From UBA12079 sp964608745 (GTDB lineage Bacteria; Patescibacteriota; Minisyncoccia; Phycocordibacterales; UBA12079), in contig CAZSPC010000008.1 in the NCBI GenBank assembly GCA_964608745.1, positions 1 through 38,399 on the forward strand: 38,399 nt of DNA, written 5' to 3'. Position numbers and translations under genes: made by a program. How positions within the stretch are numbered: position 1 is the first letter of the stretch; each line of letters begins with the position of its first letter. Under the pieces are notes generated by a model. That model was not told the DNA's origin. It saw nothing but the letters and a program-made list of their open reading frames with translations, and made no database searches. Shown here one piece after another: positions 31,663 to 38,399 of the stretch.

Positions 31663-33270
31663 TCATAATATATTAACTACCATGGAGAGGTGGCTGAGTG
31701 GTTTAAGGTGCTCGCTTGGAAAGCGAGTGTACGAGTAATCGTACCGTGGGTTCGAATCCCACTCTCTCCGCCAAGTTTTACTTTTTGCGAAATTGTAAGA
31801 TGTTGCCTCGGCGCAAAGCGCCTCGGCATGATATTTTTCCGCTATTTTGAAGGCATTTTTGAAATCCAAAACCAAAGTGCGGTCGGCAATGCGGAAGTTC
31901 GAACCAATCTTTTTGAGAAAATCCCGAATCCTTTCGGGATTTTCTTGTTGAGCGTATTTTTCGGCTTGGTTGGCTTCTTTTATGAAGTTTATGGCAAGTT
32001 CGAACCGATTATTGCTCTTTCGCCCAAAAGACGAGATTTTTTCTTCCAAATCTTTTTTAGCGAGAATGAGCTTTTGCTTTTTAGCTATATATTCCGCTTG
32101 CGACAAATTGCCGTCCAGTTGTAAATCAAGCAAGCGATCAAGCTTTGTTTCTATCTCTACAAGCTCATCTCTCGCTTTTTGGGCAAAAGAGTTTTCCGCT
32201 TGGGCAATTTTCATTTTTTCATTTTCAAAATAATTGATTGAAGCATTTGCCCAAGCGGAAGACAAAGAAACTTTTTTGATTTCTTCTTTTATTTGAGAAG
32301 TGATGATTTCTTCTCTTGTATACTTTTGCGAACAGCGGACTTTTCTTTTAGTACAACGCAAATAGTTATGTCCTTTTTGTGTTTCAGTTGTAATAAAACA
32401 ACCGCACTCGCCACAGCGGAAAAGTCCGCGGTAAACATACGGCTTCAATTTAGGCGTTTTCGGTTTAGATTTCTTCATCATCACTTCTTGGCACTTATCA
32501 AAAAGTTTCTTTGTAATAATCGGTTTATGCTTTCCGTCATACATTTCACCTTTGTATCTGATAATTCCGCAGTAAATCGGATTTTTGAGCATATACTGAT
32601 AATTTGAGACGGAAAGCATTTTGCCTTTCTTGCCAACCAAGCCCAAGGAATTGATAATCTTTCGGATTTGAGCGAGAGGATATTCGCCAGTTGCGTACAT
32701 TTCAAAAGCCCGCTTGATATGCTTTGCCTTTTCTTTATCAACAGCGATACATCGGGCGTTTTTGTCGTTCACATAGCCCAACGGCGCCCAAGCGGGCCAT
32801 ATTCCATTTCGCAATTTCTGGCGAATACCCCTCTTTATATTTTCCGAAAGATTATCCACATAATATTTTGATTGCCCAAAAGCAATAGACAACATAAATT
32901 TTCCCTGTGGTGTCGGATCAAACCAAAAAGTAGGAAATTTTAGCGTGGTAATTTTGCCAGTATCTACGAGGTAAATTATCCGTCCGCCGTCTATGCTATT
33001 TCGGGCGAGGCGGTCAGGGTGCCACGCTAAAATTCCCTCAGCTTCATTTTTCTCTATGCACGCCACCATATCGTTAAAAATTTCACGCCCCGGCTCTTTG
33101 GCGGTTTTGCTTTCTACAAATTCACGGACGACATTTAACCCTTCTTTTTTAGCAAATTCTCTTAATTCAAACATTTGTGCCTCTATGGAAAGCACTTGTC
33201 GTTCGGGCTCGTCCGTGGATTTGCGGGCATAGAGAAAAATCTTTTTGGTTTGTAAATTTATGTTATCCAT
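31663..33270 (-). CDS. Large serine recombinase (integrase); C-terminus reads through tRNA-Ser antisense
   Basis: 535 residues. Resolvase catalytic domain with Ser18 (LYARKSTDE), QVLSIEAQ, EGILAWHPDRLARN. The recombinase domain (GYVNDKNARCIAVDKEK ... NPIYCGIIRYKG) is followed by a zinc ribbon (FRCGECGCFITTE ... CTKRKVRCSQKY) and a coiled coil (ARDELVEIETKLDRLLDLQL). All large serine integrase modules are present. After TWR the last 33 residues (REWDSNPRYDYSYTRF...) are the antisense of tRNA-Ser, added by integration. The attP form would end CFLDDVRTFFEQNPE. G+C is higher than the chromosome average. It catalyses the integration that left the flanking att joints. Confidence 0.92.
   Translation of the reverse strand: MDNINLQTKKIFLYARKSTDEPERQVLSIEAQMFELREFAKKEGLNVVREFVESKTAKEPGREIFNDMVACIEKNEAEGILAWHPDRLARNSIDGGRIIYLVDTGKITTLKFPTFWFDPTPQGKFMLSIAFGQSKYYVDNLSENIKRGIRQKLRNGIWPAWAPLGYVNDKNARCIAVDKEKAKHIKRAFEMYATGEYPLAQIRKIINSLGLVGKKGKMLSVSNYQYMLKNPIYCGIIRYKGEMYDGKHKPIITKKLFDKCQEVMMKKSKPKTPKLKPYVYRGLFRCGECGCFITTETQKGHNYLRCTKRKVRCSQKYTREEIITSQIKEEIKKVSLSSAWANASINYFENEKMKIAQAENSFAQKARDELVEIETKLDRLLDLQLDGNLSQAEYIAKKQKLILAKKDLEEKISSFGRKSNNRFELAINFIKEANQAEKYAQQENPERIRDFLKKIGSNFRIADRTLVLDFKNAFKIAEKYHAEALCAEATSYNFAKSKTWRREWDSNPRYDYSYTRFPSEHLKPLSHLSMVVNIL
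31684..31773 (+). tRNA. tRNA-Ser(GGA), integration target, CCA supplied by the element
   Basis: 90 nt with CCA. Acceptor GGAGAGG/TCTCTCC, anticodon loop TTGGAAA (anticodon GGA), long variable arm TGTACGAGTAATCGTAC, T arm GTGGG-TTCGAAT-CCCAC, discriminator G. The encoded CCA is completed by element bases CA; the vacant-type joint at 36283 lacks it. The recombinase gene overlaps it on the opposite strand. Confidence 0.96.
31768..31899 (+). repeat. attL joint and inverted repeat arm R
   Basis: Core CCGC at 31768-31771 joins tRNA side P (ACTCTCTCCGC) to element side R (CAAGTTTTAC). R continues to 31899 and recurs, perfectly as far as I can align, inverted at about 33386-33518. R contains the recombinase C-terminal codons. 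Confidence 0.9.
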
Positions 33271-33385
33271 ATTGTTTTGAAATTAGTTTTTGGGCAATCA
33301 AAGAAAAATATGCTCAACCTTTCGTTGAAAGCGAAAGAAAAAAGATTGGTTCTGAAAACTTCGTTTTCTCTGTGCTGTCGCACAG

Positions 33386-33518
33386 GAACTTCCGCATTGC
33401 CGACCGCACTTTGGTTTTGGATTTCAAAAATGCCTTCAAAATAGCGGAAAAATATCATGCCGAGGCGCTTTGCGCCGAGGCAACATCTTACAATTTCGCA
33501 AAAAGTAAAACTTGGCGG
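33386..33518 (-). repeat. Inverted repeat arm R'
   Basis: Reverse complement of 31768-31899. On the plus strand it codes the recombinase tail (NFRIADRTLVLDFKNAF...). Just beyond its outer end, 33371-33385 carries an extra small hairpin (CTGTGC/GCACAG) and GAACCAATCTTTTT, also found next to R, so similarity continues past an indel. Confidence 0.9.
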
Positions 33519-33672
33519 TGTTTTTTGGACGATGTTCGAACCTTCTTTGAACAAAATCCAGAATGATTGCACGCTTCGCGCGCAAAACCAAAATGCTCGG
33601 GCGGGCAAAAAGGAAGGGGGTCTGGGGGAAGGAATTTTTGCCCGCCCTCGCTTTTCCGCCGCCGAATTTCGT
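33515..33672 (-). repeat. attP-like joint and inverted repeat arm Q'
   Basis: Core CCGC on the minus strand at 33515-33518 joins Q (CAAAAAACACCGC) to R (CAAGTTTTAC). Q' runs to 33672 and recurs inverted at 36089-36246. It ends in a hairpin (GCCAAC-GAA-GTTGGC) followed by GCGCCGCC. Confidence 0.9.
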
Positions 33673-33694
33673 GCCAACGAAGTTGGCGCGCCGC

Positions 33695-35107
33695 CTAATT
33701 CTTTTTAGGGCTCTGGCTCATCATGTCAGCAACTACCGAATCAAAAACGCCACTAACGGAACTATCTATCTTCAATTTAGTGTTCTGTGAACGATACCAA
33801 AAACAATTATTTTCTTCATCAATTTCAAGTTGAGCGTTTTTCTTAACATAAACATAGTTTCCAAAACCACCACTGTAGTTTATAAAAAGATCCACATTTT
33901 TATCAATCAACTCAGATACAGCGTCATAGGTTTTTTGATCTGTTTGCGCATTTGTCTCATAGGTAGTCAGATTGTCTTCATCACTCAGCATATAAATGAG
34001 AATACCTCCTTCATTTCCCATAGCTCCCATAGGAGAAATTTCACAATAAATCACTTTATCAAAGTTAATGGAGTCTATGTTTTTAGCCGTAATGATTATG
34101 CTTTCTGGGAAAACTATCGGTTTTTCCAATGTTCCTCTATACACAACGGTTTTTTCTCCTTGCCCTGCTTTTTCTGCCTGTTCTTGGGCGTATTTCATTA
34201 TGCTCGCCTCATAAAACTTTTTACTAATTCGCTTCATTTGTATTTTGTTGCCGATATACCAGAGCACAAACGAAATGAAGCCGTTGCCTAGAACCCCGCC
34301 CAGCTCCAAGCTAATCAAGTTAATTCCCGCCAAAATCAAAAAGACAAAAGAAGCGCCGTAGAAAAATCTTACCGCCCAATTACTCTTGCCGTGGTCGTCT
34401 ATTTCAGAGAAAACAGCCAACTGCTCATTAGTCATTTCGTCTGGATTAAACCCAATGGATTTAATCCATTTAATTGTGTTTTCTGACAGCTCTGGTCGCT
34501 CTGTAACTTTTGGGGCATTGCTGATAATTGCATTGTAGGCGTCATCTATAGCTTTTTGCTTCTTTGAGAAATACTTCATAGATTTTCTGAAATCATAACT
34601 CATAAAGTCGCCATGCGGACTTTCAAAAATCAGAATGGAGTTTGCCACATCTTTTATATCCTTGTCCTCTTTCCCGCCAATCCTTTTCTCAAAAATTGCG
34701 TCAACGGTCATTCTGATTTTGTCCTCATCCCACCTCAAACCTCGAAAATATGCGTTGGCTGTTTCTCTGAAAATTTCTTCATCGCTTGCTTTTGGGCGAA
34801 AAAGTTTTAATTGTCTGTAAATCTTAAAAATCTTTTTCGCCTTTACCTTTTCGCTACCCATGAAATAACCGAGTATCCAAAGCACTGCGTAAATACCGAT
34901 AATCGTTAAAACTATTTTGGGGCTAACCTGCCACAAACTATAAAAGCCGCCGATAAAAAGCCCTATCCAAATTAGGTTGATGATGATTACGGCGGTCGCT
35001 CTATTAAAAATCATCGGTCGTTCAAAAACCGACTTACTTTGTGCGTTCGCTACCCATTGAAAAACAATGAAGCCGAGAACTGTTAAAATTATTCCAAGTA
35101 TCAACAT
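33695..35107 (-). CDS. Cargo membrane protein, 470 residues, hypothetical
   Basis: Two N-terminal helices (about 1-17 and 34-54), one at about 61-80, and a central pair (about 250-290). The rest is soluble, with a C-terminal beta-rich domain (VYRGTLEKPIVFPESIIITAKNID ...). No enzyme motif or family is recognised. It is the last gene of a tight three-gene operon: 3 nt separate it from the 216-residue gene. Its stop lies just inside repeat arm Q'. G+C is above average, like the rest of the element. Confidence 0.7.
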   Translation of the reverse strand: MLILGIILTVLGFIVFQWVANAQSKSVFERPMIFNRATAVIIINLIWIGLFIGGFYSLWQVSPKIVLTIIGIYAVLWILGYFMGSEKVKAKKIFKIYRQLKLFRPKASDEEIFRETANAYFRGLRWDEDKIRMTVDAIFEKRIGGKEDKDIKDVANSILIFESPHGDFMSYDFRKSMKYFSKKQKAIDDAYNAIISNAPKVTERPELSENTIKWIKSIGFNPDEMTNEQLAVFSEIDDHGKSNWAVRFFYGASFVFLILAGINLISLELGGVLGNGFISFVLWYIGNKIQMKRISKKFYEASIMKYAQEQAEKAGQGEKTVVYRGTLEKPIVFPESIIITAKNIDSINFDKVIYCEISPMGAMGNEGGILIYMLSDEDNLTTYETNAQTDQKTYDAVSELIDKNVDLFINYSGGFGNYVYVKKNAQLEIDEENNCFWYRSQNTKLKIDSSVSGVFDSVVADMMSQSPKKN

Positions 35108-35110
35108 AGT

Positions 35111-35761
35111 TTATTCGTCATAAGTATTACCAGTGTCATAATGCGTACTTTTGCCGCCCTCTGTTTTCCATTTCGACCAATAACTATCGCCGTTGTACAT
35201 CGTGATATTCAAGGCGTTACCGCTCCACAAAATACAAAGTAAATCCTCGTGTTTTATTGCCGCGCGAAGCAACCCGTCAACGGCTTTGCGGTAAATTGTT
35301 CGCTGGGCATACCAAAGTATTGCAAGTGATAAGGCAAGAGCTGTAAGCCAACCAATTCCGTTAATAAATCCCCAAACCAAGCCACCAAAAGTTAGTAAAA
35401 TTAGACCGCTTCGGATTGGTCCAAGCAACATTGCTTGCCCTGGATGGAATATGAAAAATCCAATCAGGAGGAGCGGTAACGCCAAGAGCAAAAGCCAAGT
35501 TTTAGTTATCACGATATAAACAATCAAGCCGATCGGGACGATAAAAGTTAGAGAACCCAAAAACAGAGCATACGCTCTCTGCCAGCCAGTGGAGTAAATA
35601 CCGTTTTGAATCCATTGAAGCGCAGCGCTTCTATCAACACCGAGATTTGCAACACCTTCATTTACTCGTTTTTTGAGTTCATCAAAGCTTTTGAACGGAA
35701 AATATTCCAATTCTTCAACGTGTTTCGGTTTTGGCTTTTGATTTGTTTGTTGTTTGGCCAT
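35111..35761 (-). CDS. Cargo membrane protein, 216 residues, hypothetical
   Basis: A basic cytoplasmic N-terminus (MAKQQTNQKPKPKHVEE) and about 60 soluble residues with FDELKKRVNEGVANLGVDRSAALQWIQNG. Then three to four helices (about 66-85, 88-106, 112-133, 136-154) and a C-terminal soluble domain (LLRAAIKHEDLLCILWSGNALNITMYNG). It lies 2 nt after the XRE gene. Two membrane proteins with a regulator in a mobile element suggest an envelope or exclusion function, but this is only inference. Confidence 0.65.
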   Translation of the reverse strand: MAKQQTNQKPKPKHVEELEYFPFKSFDELKKRVNEGVANLGVDRSAALQWIQNGIYSTGWQRAYALFLGSLTFIVPIGLIVYIVITKTWLLLLALPLLLIGFFIFHPGQAMLLGPIRSGLILLTFGGLVWGFINGIGWLTALALSLAILWYAQRTIYRKAVDGLLRAAIKHEDLLCILWSGNALNITMYNGDSYWSKWKTEGGKSTHYDTGNTYDE

Positions 35762-35763
35762 AA

Positions 35764-35970
35764 TTATTTGATTAGCTCTTCTATTGCAACGCCCAACGCT
35801 TTGGCGATTTTCGCCATGGTTTGAACGCTTGGCTTATTAACTGTACCGCTTTCGACCTTCATAAGCGTTGTGTATTTAATATCCGCTTTTTTGGCTAAGT
35901 CGTCTTGCGTTAAGTCAAGTTTAGCCCGTAGTCTTTTTATATTCTCGCTGATTGTTTTTCCACTTGTCAT
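35764..35970 (-). CDS. XRE-family (Cro/CI-type) transcriptional regulator
   Basis: 68 residues consisting of one helix-turn-helix: ISENIKRLRAKLDLTQDDLAKKADIKYTTLMKVESG ... KPSVQTMAKIAKALGVAIEELIK. No other domain. It starts 12 bp from an inverted-repeat operator (35982-36034), so autoregulation of the cargo operon is likely. Confidence 0.93.
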   Translation of the reverse strand: MTSGKTISENIKRLRAKLDLTQDDLAKKADIKYTTLMKVESGTVNKPSVQTMAKIAKALGVAIEELIK

Positions 35971-35981
35971 ATAAATAAAGT

Positions 35982-36034
35982 TTTGGTAGTATTATAGTGT
36001 ATACGATTATTACACCCATTATTATACTACCAAA
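35982..36034 (-). promoter_or_regulatory. Operator/promoter of the cargo operon
   Basis: Inverted repeats TTTGGTAGTATTATA (35982-35996) and its complement TATTATACTACCAAA (36020-36034) overlap two TATAAT-like -10 boxes on the minus strand. The spacing and overlap fit a Cro-like self-repressing circuit. Confidence 0.7.
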
Positions 36035-36088
36035 TAAAATGAATTTAATCAAATCAATTTCTTGGCGGCGCATTTTGCGAAGCAAAAT

Positions 36089-36246
36089 ACGAAATTCGGC
36101 GGCGGAAAAGCGAGGGCGGGCAAAAATTCCTTCCCCCAGACCCCCTTCCTTTTTGCCCGCCCGAGCATTTTGGTTTTGCGCGCGAAGCGTGCAATCATTC
36201 TGGATTTTGTTCAAAGAAGGTTCGAACATCGTCCAAAAAACACCGC
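36089..36246 (+). repeat. attR joint and inverted repeat arm Q
   Basis: Identical inverted copy of 33515-33672, ending at core CCGC 36243-36246. Q meets S (ATTTTTAAAACAGCAC). At its inner end it has a hairpin ATTTTGC-GAA-GCAAAAT followed by the same GCGCCGCC (in complement) as Q', although the stem sequence differs. Confidence 0.9.
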
Positions 36247-36304
36247 ATTTTTAAAACAGCACAAAAGTGCTGTTTTAAAAATGCGGAGAGAGTGGGATTC
36301 GAAC
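36243..36304. repeat. S palindrome and attB-like joint
   Basis: GCATTTTTAAAACAGCAC-AAAA-GTGCTGTTTTAAAAATGC (36245-36284) is followed by an inverted 22-bp copy of the tRNA-Ser 3' end (36283-36304, core on the minus strand at 36283-36286). Read on the minus strand it is the P-S joint expected for the unoccupied tRNA end. Confidence 0.88.
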
Positions 36305-36425
36305 GGAACTTTTGTGCCATTGGTCTAAACAAAAGTCCGTGGCTCTGGAGGAGATGTACGAATATATTGTGAACACTTGGAACAATATGAGTGCAACGGA
36401 GGAAGAGGGATCCCATCCTCTCCGC
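36305..36425. other. Degenerate tRNA-like sequence
   Basis: Ends in ATCCCATCCTCTCCGC, near-identical to the tRNA-Ser 3' end, and contains an ACTTGGAAC string like its anticodon loop, GGAGGAGATG, and stems GGAACTTTTGT/ACAAAAGTCC. The T arm does not pair, so it is not a working tRNA. It resembles the remnant after tRNA-Lys. Confidence 0.5.
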
Positions 36426-36487
36426 AATTAAAAAATAAAATGTCACAGAATGTCGGTCGACATTCTGTGACATTTTATTTTTTAATT
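36426..36487. repeat. 62-bp palindrome, GTCACAGAATGTCG family; also terminator of the GDPD gene
   Basis: AATTAAAAAATAAAATGTCA ... arms of 30 bp meet at GTCG-GT-CGAC, with A/T tracts on both sides. Confidence 0.9.
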
Positions 36488-36517
36488 CAGCCTAAATTTT
36501 CTTTTTCTAAACCGATC

Positions 36518-37174
36518 CTACCAATCTTTATAATTATCCGTAGTAAAACTATGTAAACCTTTCTGTTTAGATATCCAATCATGGTCACTATTACTCTCAA
36601 CCACGCCCGCAACAAATTTAACCTTTGGATACTTTTGGCTTAATCTTTCAAATGAAAAAACAGACCAAATTAATTTAAAAACCGGCTTTGTCCACCACCT
36701 CTCATCCCAACCAATCAAAATTGAGTCTGGATTATATTTTTTAACATTCTTTTTTATATTCCAGGGATATCTAGTAATTATTCCAAGTCGTACCTTTCTA
36801 CCCCCTACCCAATCAAATTTCTCAGCAATTTCTTTAAAACCAAAAATAAAAGTTTTTTGAATTAGGTTATATTTTTTTAATAATCCAACAAGCAAAGCAA
36901 ATAAATTATTATCATATTCTTTCATTTCAATCCAAAGCTCCAAATCTTTATCAGCTAAAAACCCCAAACCTTCTTCAAGCCTCAAAACACTATCATTTAG
37001 GTCCCCGGGACCTAAATTTTCCAAATCATGAGAAATTATTACTTCTTTTTTATCAACTGACCAGCGAATATCAAACTCAACACCGTCGACACCACTCAAA
37101 ACAGCTTTTTTAAAAGCTTTTATTGAGTTTTCGTGCTTACCTACCGACCAACCCCTGTGTGCAATAACATGCAT
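36518..37174 (-). CDS. Glycerophosphodiester phosphodiesterase family protein
   Basis: 218 residues. GDPD signatures HRG (6-8), HENSIKAF (14-21), GVDGVEFDIR (28-37) with Glu33/Asp35 as metal ligands, IISHD (His49), and IEMKE. It hydrolyses glycerophosphodiesters to glycerol-3-phosphate and an alcohol. There is no signal peptide, so it is probably cytoplasmic. It lies 24 nt downstream of htpX on the same strand. Confidence 0.92.
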   Translation of the reverse strand: MHVIAHRGWSVGKHENSIKAFKKAVLSGVDGVEFDIRWSVDKKEVIISHDLENLGPGDLNDSVLRLEEGLGFLADKDLELWIEMKEYDNNLFALLVGLLKKYNLIQKTFIFGFKEIAEKFDWVGGRKVRLGIITRYPWNIKKNVKKYNPDSILIGWDERWWTKPVFKLIWSVFSFERLSQKYPKVKFVAGVVESNSDHDWISKQKGLHSFTTDNYKDW

Positions 37175-37198
37175 AGATATAATTTATTATTTTTAAAC

Positions 37199-38068
37199 TT
37201 AACCGATTAAAGCTTTTACTCTTTCTTCAACAGGCGGATGTGTCATAAATAATTTTATAATTTTTTGACCTTTAAAAGGATTAGCAATGTACATATGAGC
37301 CATAGCACGGTTTGTTTTTTGTAATTCATTTGGGTTAGCTGAAATTTTTTGTAAGGCATCAACCAAACCTCTCGGATTATGAGTCATTATTGCACTAGAA
37401 GAGTCTGCTAAAAATTCTCTTTTTCTTGAGATCGCAAGTTGAATTAAAGTTAGTGCAATTGGTGCCAAAACAGCCAAAACAAGGCTAGCAATAAACATTA
37501 CAGAATTATTATTATCAGAATTACTTCCACCAAAAAACATAGACCACCTAAGCCAATCAGCAATAAGAGCAATAAATCCTACCAAAACAACAACAATTGT
37601 CGAAATGAGGATATCTCTATTCTGAATATGGGAAAGTTCATGTGCAATTACCCCCTCTAATTCATTTTTATTCAATATGTTAAGTAAACCAGTTGTTACT
37701 GCCACAGCTGAATGTTTTGGGTTTCTCCCTGTTGCAAATGCATTTGGTGCCGGATCATTAATGATGTATAGCTTTGGCATTGGTAAACGAGCTTTCATAA
37801 TCAAATTTTGAACAATACTAAAAAATTCAAAATTGGAATTTTTATCAGCCGGTTTCGCACCAGACATTTTTAGAACAATTTTATCCGAAAACCAATATGA
37901 GAAAAAGTTCATTAAAAAACTAAACCCGACGGCAAAGTATAAAAAATTAGAATTTTGAAATTGATAACTAAACACCCACCCAACCCCAATAACAACAATT
38001 AAAAAAACTGCCATTAATAAATAGGTTTTTGCAATATTTTTTGCTTTTTCTTCTCTAATATTTCGCAT
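37199..38068 (-). CDS. htpX: HtpX-like M48 membrane metalloprotease
   Basis: 289 residues. Two N-terminal helices (about 14-33 and 42-60), zinc motif HELSH (143-147), two further helices (about 155-176 and 189-212), and the third zinc ligand in SRKREFLADSSS. The C-terminal THPPVEERVKAL is the usual HtpX end. It degrades misfolded membrane proteins in the family. Confidence 0.94.
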   Translation of the reverse strand: MRNIREEKAKNIAKTYLLMAVFLIVVIGVGWVFSYQFQNSNFLYFAVGFSFLMNFFSYWFSDKIVLKMSGAKPADKNSNFEFFSIVQNLIMKARLPMPKLYIINDPAPNAFATGRNPKHSAVAVTTGLLNILNKNELEGVIAHELSHIQNRDILISTIVVVLVGFIALIADWLRWSMFFGGSNSDNNNSVMFIASLVLAVLAPIALTLIQLAISRKREFLADSSSAIMTHNPRGLVDALQKISANPNELQKTNRAMAHMYIANPFKGQKIIKLFMTHPPVEERVKALIG

Positions 38069-38347
38069 AGAAAAATTTTAACATAAAAAAACAATTTTGT
38101 TTTTTCGCATATCATTCGCTGAGACGTGAAAAAACGTCGCTGGCTTTTTCCACGTTATGGAGACGTGAAAAAAGCCGAATCCGAAGAGACGACTTTTTTC
38201 AGTACACTTATTAAATAGCAAGCTATCTAATAAGTGTTCAAGTATTATATATCCGATAAAAAACTTTTGCAAGAGTTTTTTAGACATAACTGTGGATAAC
38301 TTTTTTTATGACTAAGGGTGACTCGACCTCCAAATCACTAAATATTT
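38069..38347. other. Gene-free region with repeated hairpins
   Basis: Contains GAGACGTGAAAAAA twice with its complement TTTTTCCACGT, a hairpin ACACTTATTAAATAGC ... GCTATCTAATAAGTGT, and one perfect DnaA-box-like TTATCCACA (minus strand, 38289-38297). No clear gene; a 69-residue minus-strand frame is weak. Confidence 0.5.
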
Positions 38348-38375
38348 GACTTAATAGACAATTCTGGCTCCTGAG
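38348..38375 (+). repeat. IS terminal inverted repeat (second copy, other end)
   Basis: Perfect reverse complement of 330-357. The IS interior begins after it with a GAAATTAATTCTCAGGAGC stretch and leaves the window. Confidence 0.8.
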
Positions 38376-38399
38376 AAATTAATTCTCAGGAGCTTTTCT

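Noticed and set aside
31690..32124. Open frame over the tRNA-Ser and the recombinase tail on the plus strand
   Set aside because: It reads through the tRNA gene and is antisense to the recombinase; no ribosome binding site.
33177..33566. 129-residue plus-strand frame ending CFLDDVRTFFEQNPE
   Set aside because: Its first half is antisense to the recombinase start. Only the tail is meaningful, as a copy of the recombinase C-terminus in the R'-Q' repeat.
35921..36229. Minus-strand frame with a hydrophobic stretch (FILFGSIIMGVIIVYTIILP)
   Set aside because: It overlaps the cargo operator, repeat arm Q and the XRE start. The hydrophobicity comes from AT-rich promoter DNA. A small membrane peptide cannot be fully excluded.
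36195..36473. 92-residue frame across the att region
   Set aside because: It runs through repeats and tRNA-like remnants; no start signal.
38285..38300. DnaA-box-like TTATCCACA as part of a replication origin
   Set aside because: Only one good box, no cluster, and no dnaA or dnaN nearby.
1..38399. CRISPR array
   Set aside because: No regularly spaced identical repeats with unique spacers and no cas-like gene; the repeats found are palindromic singles or pairs.

Overview
The window looks like part of a chromosome from a Candidate Phyla Radiation (Patescibacteria) bacterium. The DNA is AT-rich (roughly one third G+C by eye). Genes are small and tightly packed. TGA is used as a stop codon (for example ftsW at 5866), which argues against the Gracilibacteria/Absconditabacteria code. 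Family content also fits CPR: an RNHCP zinc protein, an adenosylcobalamin-dependent ribonucleotide reductase, VirB2/TrbC-like pilins beside a membrane-anchored solute-binding protein, type IV pilin-like proteins, stomatin-like proteins and many one-helix hypothetical proteins. The exact lineage cannot be read from the sequence.

Layout. Both window ends carry one end of the same insertion sequence: a 28-bp terminal repeat at 330-357 and, inverted, at 38348-38375. The window probably stops at repeat copies. 390-6966 (mostly minus strand) is a cell-envelope and translation block: M23 peptidase, gltX, RNHCP protein, murG, ftsW. 7064-7705 is RNase P RNA, enlarged by two near-identical inserted palindromes. 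7818-9623 is a plus-strand SPFH (band 7) operon. 9682-12893 holds pilin-like proteins, a solute-binding protein, a methyltransferase and a coiled-coil protein. 13177-15980 has a GC-rich small gene with an unusual promoter, then gyrA. 16290-19346 holds small membrane proteins, an MBL-like protein and a DivIC/FtsB protein. 19409-22417 is a leucyl-tRNA synthetase with a complete serine-hydrolase domain inserted at the start of its editing domain. 22501-27104 has a NYN protein, a stomatin, a pilin-like protein and ychF. 27291-27964 is rplU, tRNA-Lys and rpmG. 28180-30462 is a class II ribonucleotide reductase. 31663-36425 is an integrated element at tRNA-Ser with a large serine recombinase and a three-gene cargo operon. 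36518-38068 holds a GDPD phosphodiesterase and an HtpX protease.

The main discoveries are four. (1) The LeuRS-hydrolase chimera. (2) The tRNA-Ser element, which displays all four possible attachment-site joints (attL, attP-like, attR, attB-like) in one locus, nested in inverted repeats, with the attachment core inside the 3' end of the recombinase gene. (3) Two GC-rich small genes that share one architecture: a TTGACA promoter whose spacer is a simple-sequence repeat, a 5'-UTR palindrome, a Shine-Dalgarno site and a strong terminator. (4) RNase P RNA carrying two palindromic inserts of a type related to the many degenerate-word palindromes between genes here. Two 90-bp MITE-like copies and a family of GTC(A)CA...GAATGTCG palindromes add to the repeat content.

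All calls rest on reading the sequence and on general family knowledge. No searches were run.
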